Source: Acanthaster planci | Lineage: Eukaryota; Echinodermata; Asteroidea; Valvatida; Acanthasteridae | Assembly (NCBI RefSeq): GCF_001949145.1 | Contig: NW_019091378.1 | Coordinates: 893,273 to 957,272 of the forward strand | Reading direction: 5' to 3' | DNA: 64,000 nt | In this document: positions 1 through 11,661 of the stretch, piece by piece | How positions within the stretch are numbered: the first letter of the stretch is position 1 | Layout: each line of letters opens with the position of its first letter | Position numbers and translations under genes: made by a program | The notes under the pieces: model-generated | Told to the model about the DNA's origin: nothing | Database searches by the model: none | What the model saw: only the letters and a program-made list of their open reading frames with translations

Positions 1-531
1 CCAAGGAAACCATCAAAAACCACCTTAAGTGAATTTTCACATTTAATTTAAGAAAAGTTTTCTGTCTAAGTTCTCTCCACTACATGTACAAAAAAAGGAA
101 GGTACACAGCGAGCATTGCACAGAGTCAAATAATTCAATCCCCTTGGCTTGATACTTTTGAAGGCATTAAAAAAAGAAAAAGCAAGTTTGTTTTATTCCA
201 TTTATGACTCTAGAAGTTGTCCCCGGACCAGCGAGCAAATAACTAACAGCTGGTGCAGTCAGTCCGATTCAATAGTTTGTCACTTCAGCGATCACTCCCC
301 TAAAACTTAAGTCCTATCCGCGGAATCACTGTTCCTTTCATTTTCTGAGGTAACCTTTAAAACTCAGACAACTGTAGTTTTTATAGACGTATTTTGTGGG
401 TTCTTTTTGTGGAGTTTTTATATGAATTTGTTAAAAGTACAAATCCAAAAAAACTAGGATTGAATAACTGTGTGATGTACGGGCCTTCTTCAAACTTTAA
501 AACCCTAACCTACCTAACTAGCAGATTGGAT

Positions 532-811
532 TATGAGAGATATTAGGCATATCATTGATCCTCAACAGTGTGGCAACATGAAAACTACATTATCATTACA
601 TCACACATTATCTCATAGATACATGTATGCTTGATGTAATACATAGCAATATTGATAAAGGTGGTGTCTCTGTCAATTTGTGTATATTTGATTTTAGCAA
701 GGCCTTTGACCATATTAACCACACTAAAGTAGCTAAAAAAACTCATTGAGTTTGGGGTTGATCCGTCAATTCTTCTAACTGTTCCTAATTTTCTTGTTGA
801 TCAAGCTTGAA
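532..811 (+). pseudogene. Decayed LINE reverse-transcriptase fragment
   Basis: Conceptual translation of the plus strand gives DIRHIIDPQQCGN, then FDFSKAFDHINHTKV, and after a frameshift near 740 LIEFGVDPSILLT. The FDFSKAFDHINH segment matches the catalytic-core motif A region of non-LTR retrotransposon reverse transcriptases (CR1/jockey/L2 type), followed by the usual L..LG/FG..P.IL segment. Stops and at least one frameshift show it is dead. It lies antisense to FHIP1 in an intron. The element boundaries are not visible. Confidence 0.7.
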
Positions 812-1041
812 ATTCATTCATTGCATGTACATCGGTGTAGGAAACAATTGGTCTTAAAGCTCGCAAAATGCTTACTTGTATCTGACAGGCAATGCCACCT
901 CTTGCCACCTCAGCGTAACTTATCATATTTCTCACAACATACTCTCAGGAATTCATGTCAATTTGAACAGCTGAAAATAAGGACCTGTAGATACAAACCT
1001 TTGCCAATTGCGTAAATGATTTGCTTATTAAATTAATTTAA

Positions 1042-1092
1042 CCCTAACACTCCTCAATCCTCCAACAGGTGAAGGACTGAGGAGGGTTAGGG
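1042..1092. mobile_element. 51-bp palindromic piggyBac-like MITE, copy 1
   Basis: A near-perfect inverted repeat starts CCCTAACACTCCTCA and ends TGAGGAGGGTTAGGG. It is preceded by TTAA (1038-1041) and followed by TTAT (1093-1096), a one-base decay of TTAA. Its short central part is the reverse complement of that in the copy at 21042-21092, so the two are inserted in opposite orientation. Terminal CCCTA with TTAA flanks is the piggyBac signature. No transposase is present. Confidence 0.65.
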
Positions 1093-1686
1093 TTATTCTT
1101 GTTTTTAACAGCTTATATTTTTGTATCGTGGTTTTTTATTGTCCTATAAATTTTATTTTATGTTAACCAAAGTGTATTAGTCTTTGGACTTCTTATTTGG
1201 TGGTGTTTTAAAAAGAATATTTAAAGAATTGAATTGAATGGAATCCTCCAAAGTCCTCCAATTAGTTGTGTAAGAATTTGAAGGACTGAAGCTGTACGGC
1301 AGAAATGTGTGCGCGATTTTGGAGAATGCATCATGTTGAGGTCTCGGGCCTAACCTAGTGTTGTTTACTGTTCAGGCCTAGATTGTCCTCATGGCTCGAT
1401 GATATCATTCACACTGCCGGAACATTTGAAGAGGAATTGATTTTGAGGGACTAAGGCAGTGGTAATCCCTCCATGGAGAACATTCAAGGGATAATTTTGG
1501 ATATGTAGGATGAGGTTGCATCCAATTTTTAACGGGAAGGGATTGGAAGATTTCGCAAGGATGCAAATTGCATTCTTAATCTTATAAAAAGGCTTTGGGT
1601 TAACAGTTCACAATACAGAATGCATTCACCAAAAACCCTTCATCTCTTTTAAGTCAGGAAAACTTAGCAACAGCTTAGTCACTCAC

Positions 1687-4600
1687 CTGGACCACTGCGT
1701 TGCAGAAATCCAGGGAGTGCAGGAACATGCAGAGATCTGGCATGACCGTCCAGTCTTCCCGGGTCAGGCAGTGCCAGTGGTCCACCTTGATGTCCAGCTT
1801 GCGAGGCAGGCGCGAGTACAGCGCCCCAAGACCTGTCGCTAAAACCTAAGCAAAGGGGTAAAAAAATCAAATCCGTGGAATGTCGCAAGATGAAATAATG
1901 ACAAAGAGCTCTCCAAATTATTCCCAGGGACTCTTTTGCTTTGGAAAATGTAAAAGCTGTCTACTTTCTTTTACCCGAAAAATGCATTGATGGGGATACA
2001 TATGTCTCATGCACAGTCTTACTGCCGTCACAATTGCACTGTAGTTTTTTTAAGAATTCAAGGGTGAGCCTTCTGAACTAGTCACCTGATATCATGGGTC
2101 AAAAAAGCTTCCTATATTGTGGCATCTGAAAACAGGGTAGGATGGTTGGAACCTTAAATGTTTTTCCTCATCCCCTTATTTGAACTTATTTTTAACGATT
2201 CATCGCGCAGCTAAGTGTAGACTGATTAAAAATAATGACAGCATGGGGTGTCAGTGGCATTTCTAATGAAATGAACAATACTTGAAAGGGTACCGGTTGC
2301 ATGCACAAACACATCAGTTGAACCTTTCTAAGCTACATTCAAATAAAAATATAAATATTTTTTTCTTCATGTCCAATTTAACATTCTCTCCATATTTCCC
2401 TCCAAAAAATGCACCGTCAAAATAGGGTGAGTAGAGAAACAGGAAGCATATATGTGACTAATTTTTTTTGGAGATGGGCTGGCTTTGTGTATGGCCTGAC
2501 GATAATAATCTGACTGCATGATGTATATGTACTTGCACAGCTGTTATTATCAGGGGAACAGGATGCCTCAAAGTACCAGCTTCCTTTTAAGGGACAATGT
2601 ACAGTATATTAAGATGTGCCTAGCTAATGACACTAATTTCAAATCATCACAATTGAAAAAACTCCTTGCTCTACTGAGCTAAAACTGTACAGGAAGTATT
2701 TTATTTTCTTGGCATTGATGAAAAGCCTTTACAAATAATATCAAACACGTCTGTTCTTGCACGGATTAAGTGGGGGGGATCTGCATAGCCCCCCAAGAGT
2801 TTGTAGAGTAACGTTTTGTGCATAATTTGCTCCTACCATTCTCGTGATGAGTGCATGATGCCAGAAAACCTTAAAACGGACGGTGCACAAAAGTGCCAAT
2901 TTATGAATGGAGGTAAGAAATGCTAATGTTTCTAATTACATGATGTTTTCCATGATTGAGATGAAACTTTTTGTAGATGCATTGAAACCGAGGATGCGTC
3001 TAGGTTCGTGCTAAGTTTCAGTGAAATCCATCCCTGCATGACTGGAATCGAACAGGGGACAAGATGTGCTCTTCCCCCTGCTAGGAAAAAGTAAACAAAA
3101 AGGACGGTCTTTTTGAGAATTAGCTCTACTGATTTCTGAGCCCTTTGTTCAATGCATGGCCCGCTCGTCCCGGCAGACTTACCGGACAGAGATTGGTGCT
3201 CTCGGTGATGTACCGGGCGATGTTGTCCCCCTGGCTGGAGACAGAGATGCAGAGCAGGAGGGCGTCCCGGGCCGTCTGACCCACCTTGCCGTCCCGGTGA
3301 AGGAAGGGGATGAGGAGGGAGAAGAGCAGGAACTTGGCAGGCCCCTGGCTGGGGCTGGCATGGAACAGATACTCCAGAAGCATCGGGTCCTGACAACAAA
3401 ATGGTATTCCGTATGTCACCATAGAGTCATGGAAAGTTTTTAACTGGTCCCTGGTAAGCCCTAAAGAGTGTATCAATTTTTTTCAATTGATTAATCATTC
3501 TCTTTTTCATTTCAATTTCGAAAAATTTAACTGCCAACTTTTCTTTCATAATTTGGACGTAAGATACTTGTTTGAAGTTACCACAAGAAGGAAGCGAGTG
3601 TTCCGTTGTAAGATTTTCAAAAACAAACTCTTTCTCTTGCTGACGCGTGCCATTGTTTCTCGGAGAAGCATGGAACCAGCGGCCAGGTTTTGCAATTGAA
3701 AAGCCAGGCTGCGCTCAGGCAAATCAGGGGTCTTTGGGCTTTTTAAAAGTCGCAATGTTTGTGTGTAGAATGAAGAGTGATACATGACGAAGATTCAGGA
3801 ATAAGGAAGATTCAGCGAAAGTACTGTGGATTTTCTTTTACTGAACTAGCATCAGTGGTTCACAGCATTTCATGGGCAATTTTGAAGGGTTTTCCTTGTA
3901 TATGGTTTGAAAAATTTGGAGACATTTCTGAATCTTGAACAAGATCACAATCCATTTCAAAACAGCTGGTTAGGGGCTTGCCCAAGCCTAAATGTATCTT
4001 GCAAAAGAATGAAACCTACCTTTGACAAGGAGACGCACAGCTGGTGCAGCAGCAGGACCAGATGCAGTTCCACCCGCTCCGAGCAGCGCTCCGAGCACTC
4101 CAGCAGCAGGCACAGTAGCGGGTTGAGCAGCTCGTTGTGCATCAGCACCGCCTGCTTGGCCTGGGCCAGCATCATCTCGTAGATGCGCAGCACTTCCCGC
4201 TTCATGTCCTCGGCGTGCTCGCCGCCGCAGGCCAGACCCCAGGCCACCAGCCGCTGCATGACCCGCTCGGCGATGGTCAGCTCCAGCATGGGCCCCATGG
4301 TGCCCTCGGCCGGCTGCGTCTCCTCCACCAGCAGGTACATCATCTGGGTGGCGTAGTTGGCCACCGCCTGGATGTCGTCGAAGGTGGCCTTGGAGCGGGG
4401 GAAACTGCTGGCATTCTGTTTGACGATTATTCCTAAGACAGAAACCAAGTCATTCATAAACAGTCAAACACAAATCCAATAGTAAGCAGGCATGCAACCT
4501 GGACTTTGAAAAAAATGAGAAAATTCCAATCTTCACAAGACTCTATATAATGTTTTTCAATTTTCAATGGCTCGAGGATAAAGCGAAAAACCAGGAAATC

Positions 4601-5480
4601 AGCTGATCCGAGGAAAAGTTGCTTGTCTCCATAAGCCATGTTTCCACTGGACTTTTTAAAACCACCACAGCAGATTGGAAGAATGACAAATTTAAGTCCA
4701 AGTGGGATGGAGGGGAAATTGATGTCCCCATTAGTTTGACAACCTACTCATGGTGTAAACTTAACAGGCTGAAGGGCTGCAGAAGCTTTCCAAGGAGTCA
4801 TGGTCATTTTTGGTCCTGCTTAATCCAATGGGAATCAAATGTAAAAGTCCAAGTACGTGTAGAAACACATGTCCGTGAGTATCCCTGAGGGCGTGGAAGA
4901 AAAAGTTTAATTGGTAACCGGCCAAAACTCCATGTGATGTATATTGTTTTGGGATTGTATTTAGCTGTCTTTTGGTTAGAATGACAACAAGAGAGTTTGA
5001 GCTGCTAACCTGTTTTTAAGCAAGGTTTTTTCATGCTTAAGCAAAGTTTGTGCTTACGCAGCTCTATGAAATTGGCCACGCAGCAGTCTGTCTATAGACC
5101 CCTCCGAGAAGACTGCGGTGGCATCACACACATGCATGTTCTTAAGCTTGATGTGCATACCATTAGTCGAGGAAGCATTCAGCAGGAAAATTTTACTCGT
5201 CTAAAAGCACTGTGCCCCCGCACTTCTGACTTCTCAAGCTGGTTGTCAAATTACACAAGTGGGGAAAGAAAGATGCAAGATCGAGAAATTCACCTTTGAT
5301 CTGGGCCCAGTGACTGCAGAAGACCTCCAGGCACGCTTGAGGGTCCGCGTCGGCAGGGACGTCCATGGGTCCGACCGATCCCACCACCCCAGGAAGACCA
5401 TTTGAATGAGAGGCCGGGGTCCCGATGGAGGTGAGGGACGTGATGGAGGCATTGGAGAGTCGTCGGATCAGACGACTCAT
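1687..5480 (-). CDS. FHIP1: FHIP1 (FAM160A) HOOK-interacting protein, 5' coding exons, partial
   Basis: Four coding exons were joined by eye: 5294-5480, 4020-4432, 3183-3389 and 1687-1845. Each is bounded by GT/AG and the phases chain (1, 0, 0, 0); the gene continues left of the window. The start is the ATG at 5478-5480, giving MSRLIRRLSNAS, followed by a conserved stretch ending CLEVFCSHW. Exon 3 holds the helical FHIP core (FDDIQAVANYATQMMYLL); exon 4 holds PFLHRDGKVGQTARDALLL; exon 5 holds DHWHCLTREDW and FCNAVVQ, typical of FHIP1A/FHIP1B rather than FHIP2. Known for the family: FHIP proteins join FTS (AKTIP) and Hook proteins in the FHF complex, which couples endosomal cargo to dynein. 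About 289 codons are visible, against roughly 1000 in vertebrate FHIP1. Untranslated first exon(s) upstream of 5480 were not located. Confidence 0.9.
4487..4629. repeat. CAGGCATGC-terminal dispersed repeat, copy 1
   Basis: Member of a roughly 140-150 bp family also at 5993-6140 and 25281-25416. It begins CAGGCATGCAACCTGGACTT and ends GCTGATCCGAGGAAAAGTTG, with a decayed right terminus. It lies in the FHIP1 intron between exons 2 and 3. The inverted ends suggest a MITE; no target duplication is evident. Confidence 0.6.
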
Positions 5481-5992
5481 GCTATCAGCATCAAGAAAAC
5501 TGTCCGCCGTGAAGTCAATCCGCTATACTCGTGAGGCATTTGTTGTCCAAGCGTAGATTATTTAACTTCCATTCTGTCCACAACTGAAGACTTTCAAATT
5601 GGCTTTTTTGTTGGCCCTGGTCACATCCTGTCACTCCTGTGGAGAAATGGGAACATTGGGGCAGAAAATAAGGCTTTTAAGTTTGCATAATGAACTAATT
5701 CAAACTGGACACTTTGTTGACAGACTTCATGAAAATTCTGACAAACCAACACGGATTCCTGAACCTGAATTATTGACTAAATCATCCTATCATTCAGACA
5801 CTTACATCATTTTCATGATCATGAAATCATGTGCACTTGCTTTTTGTTTTCAACACTGTATTTGTAAGAAGTGTTCAATATTGTAAGATTGTAAAATGAT
5901 TAAAAGCATACAATGGGGGAAGAATTCGGTATTGGAAACTCCAATTTTTGAATTGTCACAAACACCTGCATGAAGTCTCATGTACATGTATA

Positions 5993-6140
5993 CAGGCATG
6001 CCACTTGGACTTTGATTAAAAAAAAACAGGAAAAGCAAATCTTTACAAGACTTTGCACATTTTTTTTTTGAATTTTCAATGGAATGAGTGTATATGAAAA
6101 AATAAGTAATCAGCTGATCCGAGGAAAAGTTGCATGCCTG
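5993..6140. repeat. CAGGCATGC-terminal dispersed repeat, copy 2
   Basis: The most complete member: left end CAGGCATGCCACTTGGACTT, right end AAAAGTTGCATGCCTG, so the termini are inverted repeats of about 14 bp with one mismatch. It lies upstream of the FHIP1 start codon. Confidence 0.65.
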
Positions 6141-7584
6141 TTACATGTAGTACGGCTCCAGGCACAATACAGTCGGAGATGAATTTAGCAATAAAACTGT
6201 GCCACAACACCAAGGCATTTTTTAAATAAGGTGCCAGTTACTTATCCAGGGATTTCACGAGCCAGGAAAGGAGGTTGAGTACGTTTGGGAAACAGGTTTT
6301 AAAAGTAGGGTAAACTTCTTGGAAATTGGGATAACCATGGAGCTACCTCCATGGGATGACAGTGATAACTGAAATGGAATTCTTTCTACAAAGGTTAGGC
6401 TTCAATTTCAAATAAAACCTGAAATCCAAACACTGTGCTATCACTTACATGTATTTATAATGTTATTGCCTCTGTCATGTCTGTTGGTTAAACATCCTAA
6501 CATTTGGGCTAGGCCTGCAAGCATAAACTTTTACAAGTACTGACACATCTAGTCCAAGTAACTACACCATGCTACCACCCTACAGATTGCCTGTTTTAAA
6601 CATTAGGACGTGATCTTGTCCAAATGGTAAAAAGGCAATGTGTGGTCTTACTTATTCGGATTATGAAAAGTGTCTGTCACTTGCATGACTTGTCAACTGT
6701 CTTTACAGTAATACTATAGTAACATGCCTAAGCAAGAGGTACCAAGCATGCCAAGCTAAATTGCATAAAAATGGTAGATAGCCTAAATAGAATTACCATA
6801 CGATCATGATGAATAAGCTGAAGATTCCACATTTGGAATTACATGTAGGCCTAACGTAGTTGAGTGTGTTGAACTGGATGACGGTGTGATTGTACGGGCC
6901 AGCGTGAATACTAATGCCATGGAAATACATGTAGTCTCGGCAAAGAAAGTGGCTGTGGCTGTCTCGCCCCCAATTAGTAACACTAAACAGTATTACACTA
7001 CATGAACAGTTTGTACAGGAGCAAGATCAACAACGCACAAGCGACCTTGAGCATGTCGAGTTCAATTTCACTCGACCATGTCACCCAAATTTGAACCGCA
7101 GATTACAGCAGGCTTCACATACCTGTACATTTCAGAGATCCTGTCGTGGAATCCTGATTCAATTAATAATCCGATTACGCGGCTGTACAGATCAACGACA
7201 TCACACCTATCGCAGCTGCTGCCGATGGGCGTCCCTGTATTTCTAATATTTTATTTTATTTTTTTTCAACGTTCGATGGTTAACCGGCGTCCCGCACGGT
7301 CGACAAGTAATTTGCATTATTAAGTGGTTGTTTTGGAAGAGTACCAGTTGCCTATCATGTGATTGGCTACAAGCTGACAATAGAGGGCGCTTTCCAATTT
7401 TAATAGTGGGCATGCATTGCGCACTATTTGTGAAGTTGGCATTAGGTGTTGAGAAATAATTCTGCAAATGCCCCCACTCGTTAGCATTCCATGTCCCTAA
7501 TGCAAATGGAAAATGGCATTTGTGCGAATTTTCTTCATTAAACGGTCGGAATTAGGTTCTGTTTGAAAAATTCTAAGGTTTACC

Positions 7585-7743
7585 CAGGGGGGTAACGAGT
7601 TATTATGTCCAGGGGCACCATTTTTTTCAAGGGGGCAGCACAAGACAATGAGTTGCAGCAGAGGTTGTTTATGAATTTCAAACGGGAGGGGGGGTAGGAG
7701 GCATTTTGCTGGGAGGCACGCCCTCCTCCCCGCTAGGCCACTG
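7585..7743. mobile_element. hAT-type MITE with 8-bp target duplication (GGTTTACC)
   Basis: A 159-bp segment starting CAGGGGGGTAACGAG and ending CGCTAGGCCACTG is flanked by the direct repeat GGTTTACC at 7577-7584 and 7744-7751. Eight-bp duplications and CAG/CTG termini are hAT hallmarks. The right end resembles that of the element at 41646-41861. Confidence 0.7.
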
Positions 7744-7978
7744 GGTTTACCAAGCCATTCACCTCACGAAAGGAGATCACAAGCCCGCCGTTGAAAAATG
7801 GAAAAACACAGTGAAACATGATTTGACAACAAAATGTGACCAAACCTATCACTAGTTCTGTGAGTAGTTTTATCGCATTCAAAGAGGATGTGTAAAGCTG
7901 CATACTCACAAAAAGGCATCCTACAAGTTAACAACTTAAAAAGCACTGTTGAAAACATTTCCGACACAGTGCACAATA

Positions 7979-8106
7979 GCAGACCTGCCAACATGCCCAC
8001 TCCTTTCAGAGGTTGGGCAGTACCACACAGTAGATAGAACTGAAGGCTATTGTGTGGTAATGCCTGACCTCGGGAAGGAGTACGGCAGCAAGGTTGGCAG
8101 GTCTGC
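7979..8106. mobile_element. Foldback MITE, 128 bp
   Basis: Perfect 14-bp terminal inverted repeats (GCAGACCTGCCAAC and its complement), continued by imperfect pairing inward (arms carrying CCACTCCTTTC and GGGAAGGAGTACGG, then TACCACACA and TGTGTGGTA) to a short loop. Nearly the whole element folds on itself. Superfamily not recognised. Confidence 0.65.
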
Positions 8107-8167
8107 AGTAATCAACTATTAAAGCTTTTGTTGATGTGGAATGATCAGCAGTTTCAAAAAAAGAGCT

Positions 8168-8173
8168 TTATTT
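8168..8173 (-). terminator. Candidate polyadenylation signal for NUMA1
   Basis: AATAAA on the minus strand, downstream of the NUMA1 stop. Chosen because no gene feature interrupts the interval; a signal near 8608 is an alternative. Confidence 0.3.
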
Positions 8174-10288
8174 TGTTCCTGACAAAAGGAATACACATGG
8201 TCAATGGTGCATGTGACATGGCACTGAGACTGAAAGTATAATGTCAGCCTACCTCCAAACAGTCCTTTTTCCCCTATTTGTGACCTGCCCTGCAAAATAA
8301 GTCTTTGTTGAAATGGCCTTGGGTTAAGTTATATGAAATTACAGTTCACTTGTTATTACTGATCTGAAGTCATTTTTTGCACGGTTATTCATGCCGTATT
8401 TTGTCCATTTTTTTAAAATAAATTTCATTGGAGAAAAGAACTTTGAAAAAAGACATTGCACTGCAACAAAGCCAAGTCTTTTTTCAAGCAGTGCTTAAAT
8501 TTCTTAAAACAAAGAACCACAACATATAAAAAGTAACAAATCTACACAAAAGAAAACTTTTCTTCCTATTCATATCTAGACGGTAATATCTTGACTTTGT
8601 GCAAAAATGTTTATTTCTTTTCTTAAAGTGGATAAGCTCTGAAAGTTTTCCATTACTTTGTGAATTGTTTTGTAATGTGAAACAACAGCTGGCACTGTCT
8701 CAAAAGCAGGAGATCCTATCAGACAATAGTGTGCTTGTCAAAAATGCCCTCGTCAGTCAGGCCTATTTGGCACTTTACACAATGATAGTCAAGTGATTGG
8801 CAAACTATGTACAAGTTAAAATCGAGCAAAGGAACCTCTCATGCTGATTTTTCCCTCTGTAAATTCCTAAGACCACCCCCAAAGCTGCAAGCACAAACTA
8901 TTTACATGGAAATTCTCTCCTTTCTTTTAACCTCAGATCTTTTGAATCAGAATCCTAAAAAAAGGAGCTACCGAGCTCTGTTGCTTCAGTCAGTGGCTAA
9001 CCAATCACTAGCGATACACACTGCATGCTACTTCTAGCTGGTAACCACTGAACAAATAATGTCTGAGTTAACTTTGGCTCTATGGGACTAGCTCCAGGTC
9101 ATCAAAGAACTGATCAACTCTGCTTAAGTAAAATTTACTTTACATTCTAACCAAAAACTCAAACAGTAACACAATTTCCACCACTGCACCTTTCAATCTT
9201 ATGTAGCCAATTTGTGATTAAAAACATGCAAGTTGTTACGTCCCTTGACGGGCAAACACTGTGAGACCAAAAATATCCTACAAGATTTTTTTAAAAAGGC
9301 TTAATCCAATTAACATAATCAAACAGGTTGAAAAGTCCATATACAATCGCGATGAGCAAAATTTGAACACAATTGTCAACCATCTTTACAGGGAAAACTT
9401 TTACCTCTATAAAAACTGAACTGAAATTCATAGAGTACCTAAATAGTTCTGTAAAACAAATGACAAAGTGTCTTGTGTGTCACTAGAAGCCAATCATTGA
9501 AATACAAAAGATCCACACCACCACACTGGACAGCTACAATACTTGGCTTGTCATTAACATTCAGATCTTGGGGGGAAAAAAAGAAGTCAGCACTACTTGA
9601 AAAGATTTCAAGAAAAAGACTCTGGTAACCACTTTCTGCTTGTCTTTAAGAGCGACATGCCAGGCCATGAAATACAACAACCCTGGGAAACAGCTGACTT
9701 TTTTGCGGAGCTCTAATCAAATCAATTTCAAATATGTGATACGCTAAGTGTCTGATCATCTGCACATCAGAGGTTGATTATGTTTGCCCTCTAGCTGTAA
9801 GTCTTTCACCCATTCAACAGAAATTGTGCATTTCTTTGTATATTGATACATCACTCAGTATTTACATCTCTCATTCAGCTACCCCTTCACCATAAATACG
9901 CATCCAAAAATACACATTCTAAACATTATTGGAAAAATGAAGGTGAAATGGCTCTGAAGTTCTTTAGTTTCATTGTCATCACGCAAGTGAATTCTTTCCT
10001 GTTCAAAATAATTCTATCAGCTGTAATATCTACAAACCAGATTTACATGATTTCAAACATAACTGACCTGAAAAGAAAAAAAAAAATTATGTGCAGAGGA
10101 ATACGGCAGCAGGACATACAAATTACTTAAATGAAAGGTATCGAGCCAAAAATAAAGGAGAATACTTGATCGTTAGTTTACATTAGTTAACCACTCGGTG
10201 CTGGGGTTCCCGGTACCCGAAGACCTTGGGTTTGTACGCAGAGCCGGGGTGTCCGAAATCAGACAAAGCAGCTGAGCCTACTCGGAAC

Positions 10289-10673
10289 CGAGCTGCTGGG
10301 AATTGCCCAAATATTTTCAGCACAGATCGCTGGCATTCTGGAGGTAATCTGTCATTGTTTTGAAACAGCATACCACTGTTTGCGGCATTCAGTGCCCGCG
10401 GATTATCAGTGCTCCAGCACTGCAACGATGAGCGATACAGCACTGCTGCATGCTAATCTGGCCGCATCTGTGAAGACACTGCTGCCATTCAGCAATGTAC
10501 TGGGTCAATTTGGGGAACAAAGGAAATTATGCAACACTGCACAATGTGGGCTCTCTTTACTGGGCAGCAGGCCTGGCTGCAATACTTGGGCATAATGGAG
10601 ATTGCCTGTCAGATTAGAGTAACCATCAGACAGTCATTCATGTGGGTGTAAACGTCCAGTAAATGAAGTTATG
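10289..10673 (+). repeat. ~0.4-kb dispersed repeat, copy A
   Basis: Shares long similar blocks with the reverse complement of 63159-63540: CGAGCTGCTGGGAATT, CTGTCATTGTTTTGAAA, CGATGAGCGATACA, GCATGCTAATCTGGCC, and CAGTCATTCATGTGGGTGTA near the 3' end. It has no conserved reading frame, so it is a repeat and not a gene. Family unknown. Confidence 0.65.
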
Positions 10674-11661
10674 GATTTTTCAGGAATGTTGACGACTGAC
10701 CCATGACCCACGACCAGACTTGCTCACGGGTCGTCACAAAGGTCTCAAAGCTCCCAACAGATTTTTTTTCGGAAAGTGGACTTTTTGTTCAGCTGCTTAT
10801 TTTGCCTGATTTCCAATGCAAGAAGGAAACCTCTTCTCTTGGAGATGCTTGACGTTTAGGGGAGGTGTTGCGTGGCATCTTCATCGACAAAGAGAAAAGT
10901 TACTTTCCCAACCATTTGGCGATTGACCTCTGTGGATGATTGAAAAAAAAAAAGACCCATAAAATAAGAAGACGGCGAAATGTTAATTCCGGGGGGTTTC
11001 AGCAGTGCAATGGCACCGTCAGGGATCCTGCACCTAAAGGACAATTAAATTCCATGACTTTTTAATGAGTTTTCAATGACAAAATTATGATAATCCATGA
11101 CCCAATAATTGCAATTTTTTTAACTCTTTGGACTTTTGAAGTTGCGAATAAAATCCCGCATTTTATGCACTTATTTCTGATAATAGAAATCACATGCAGT
11201 GTTAGAAAAATTCCATGACTTTTCCATGATTTCAATTATTTTTACAAAAGTCCATGACTTTCCACACCATGACTTTTCATGGAAAACGATTTTCCATGAC
11301 TTTTTCATGACTTTTCCAGGCCGCAGGAAACCTGCACATTCTTTGTACTTGAAACTTTCAAAGGACATCGAGACCTATATAAAAATGCAGCATACAAGGC
11401 TCAACCATCTTCACTTGTGTAAATCCTTCCAAAAAAGCAAGCTGGAAAGTGTCTCCTTGAAAAGATGTCTCACTCAACGCATCTTTGGGAATGACAATCT
11501 GTAATCATTTTCAGCCGCCAAGAAAATTCAGATCACATGCAGTTTAGTGTGATCATCTTCTTTGAGCCGGCCCGATTCTTAACAATCACTTGGGTTGGTT
11601 ATTTTGGGGATGGAAGCTCTGTACCAGAGAGCCATGGAATTGGGGTGCCACATTGTGCCCT

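Larger units (their letters stand above)
1..1686 (-). other. FHIP1 intron (window edge)
   Basis: Non-coding sequence between the exon ending at 1687 and the left edge. The only recognisable contents are a decayed LINE reverse-transcriptase fragment (about 532-811) and a 51-bp piggyBac-like palindrome (1042-1092). No further FHIP1 exon was seen. Confidence 0.7.
5481..8160. other. FHIP1 upstream region / spacer to the NUMA1 3' end
   Basis: No coding exon recognised. Contains a CAGGCATGC repeat, several TACATGTA palindromes clustered at 5983-6933, a more CpG-rich patch near 7120-7320 that could be the FHIP1 promoter, a CTCF-like motif at 7377-7391, a hAT-type MITE at 7585-7743 and a foldback element at 7979-8106. 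Confidence 0.5.
8161..11661 (-). other. NUMA1: Probable NUMA1 3' untranslated region, with a repeat insertion
   Basis: About 3.5 kb of AT-rich sequence without coding exons follows the NUMA1 stop codon on the minus strand. AATAAA on the minus strand occurs at 8168-8173 and again near 8608, and either could end the transcript. A repeat shared with 63159-63540 occupies 10289-10673, and a stretch rich in TCCATGACTTTTCC motifs lies at 11050-11330. The extent is inferred from the lack of other features. Confidence 0.4.

Noticed and set aside
3156-3443. Long plus-strand open frame opposite a FHIP1 exon
   Set aside because: It is the antisense shadow of the FHIP1 exon 3183-3389, whose minus-strand translation matches the family.
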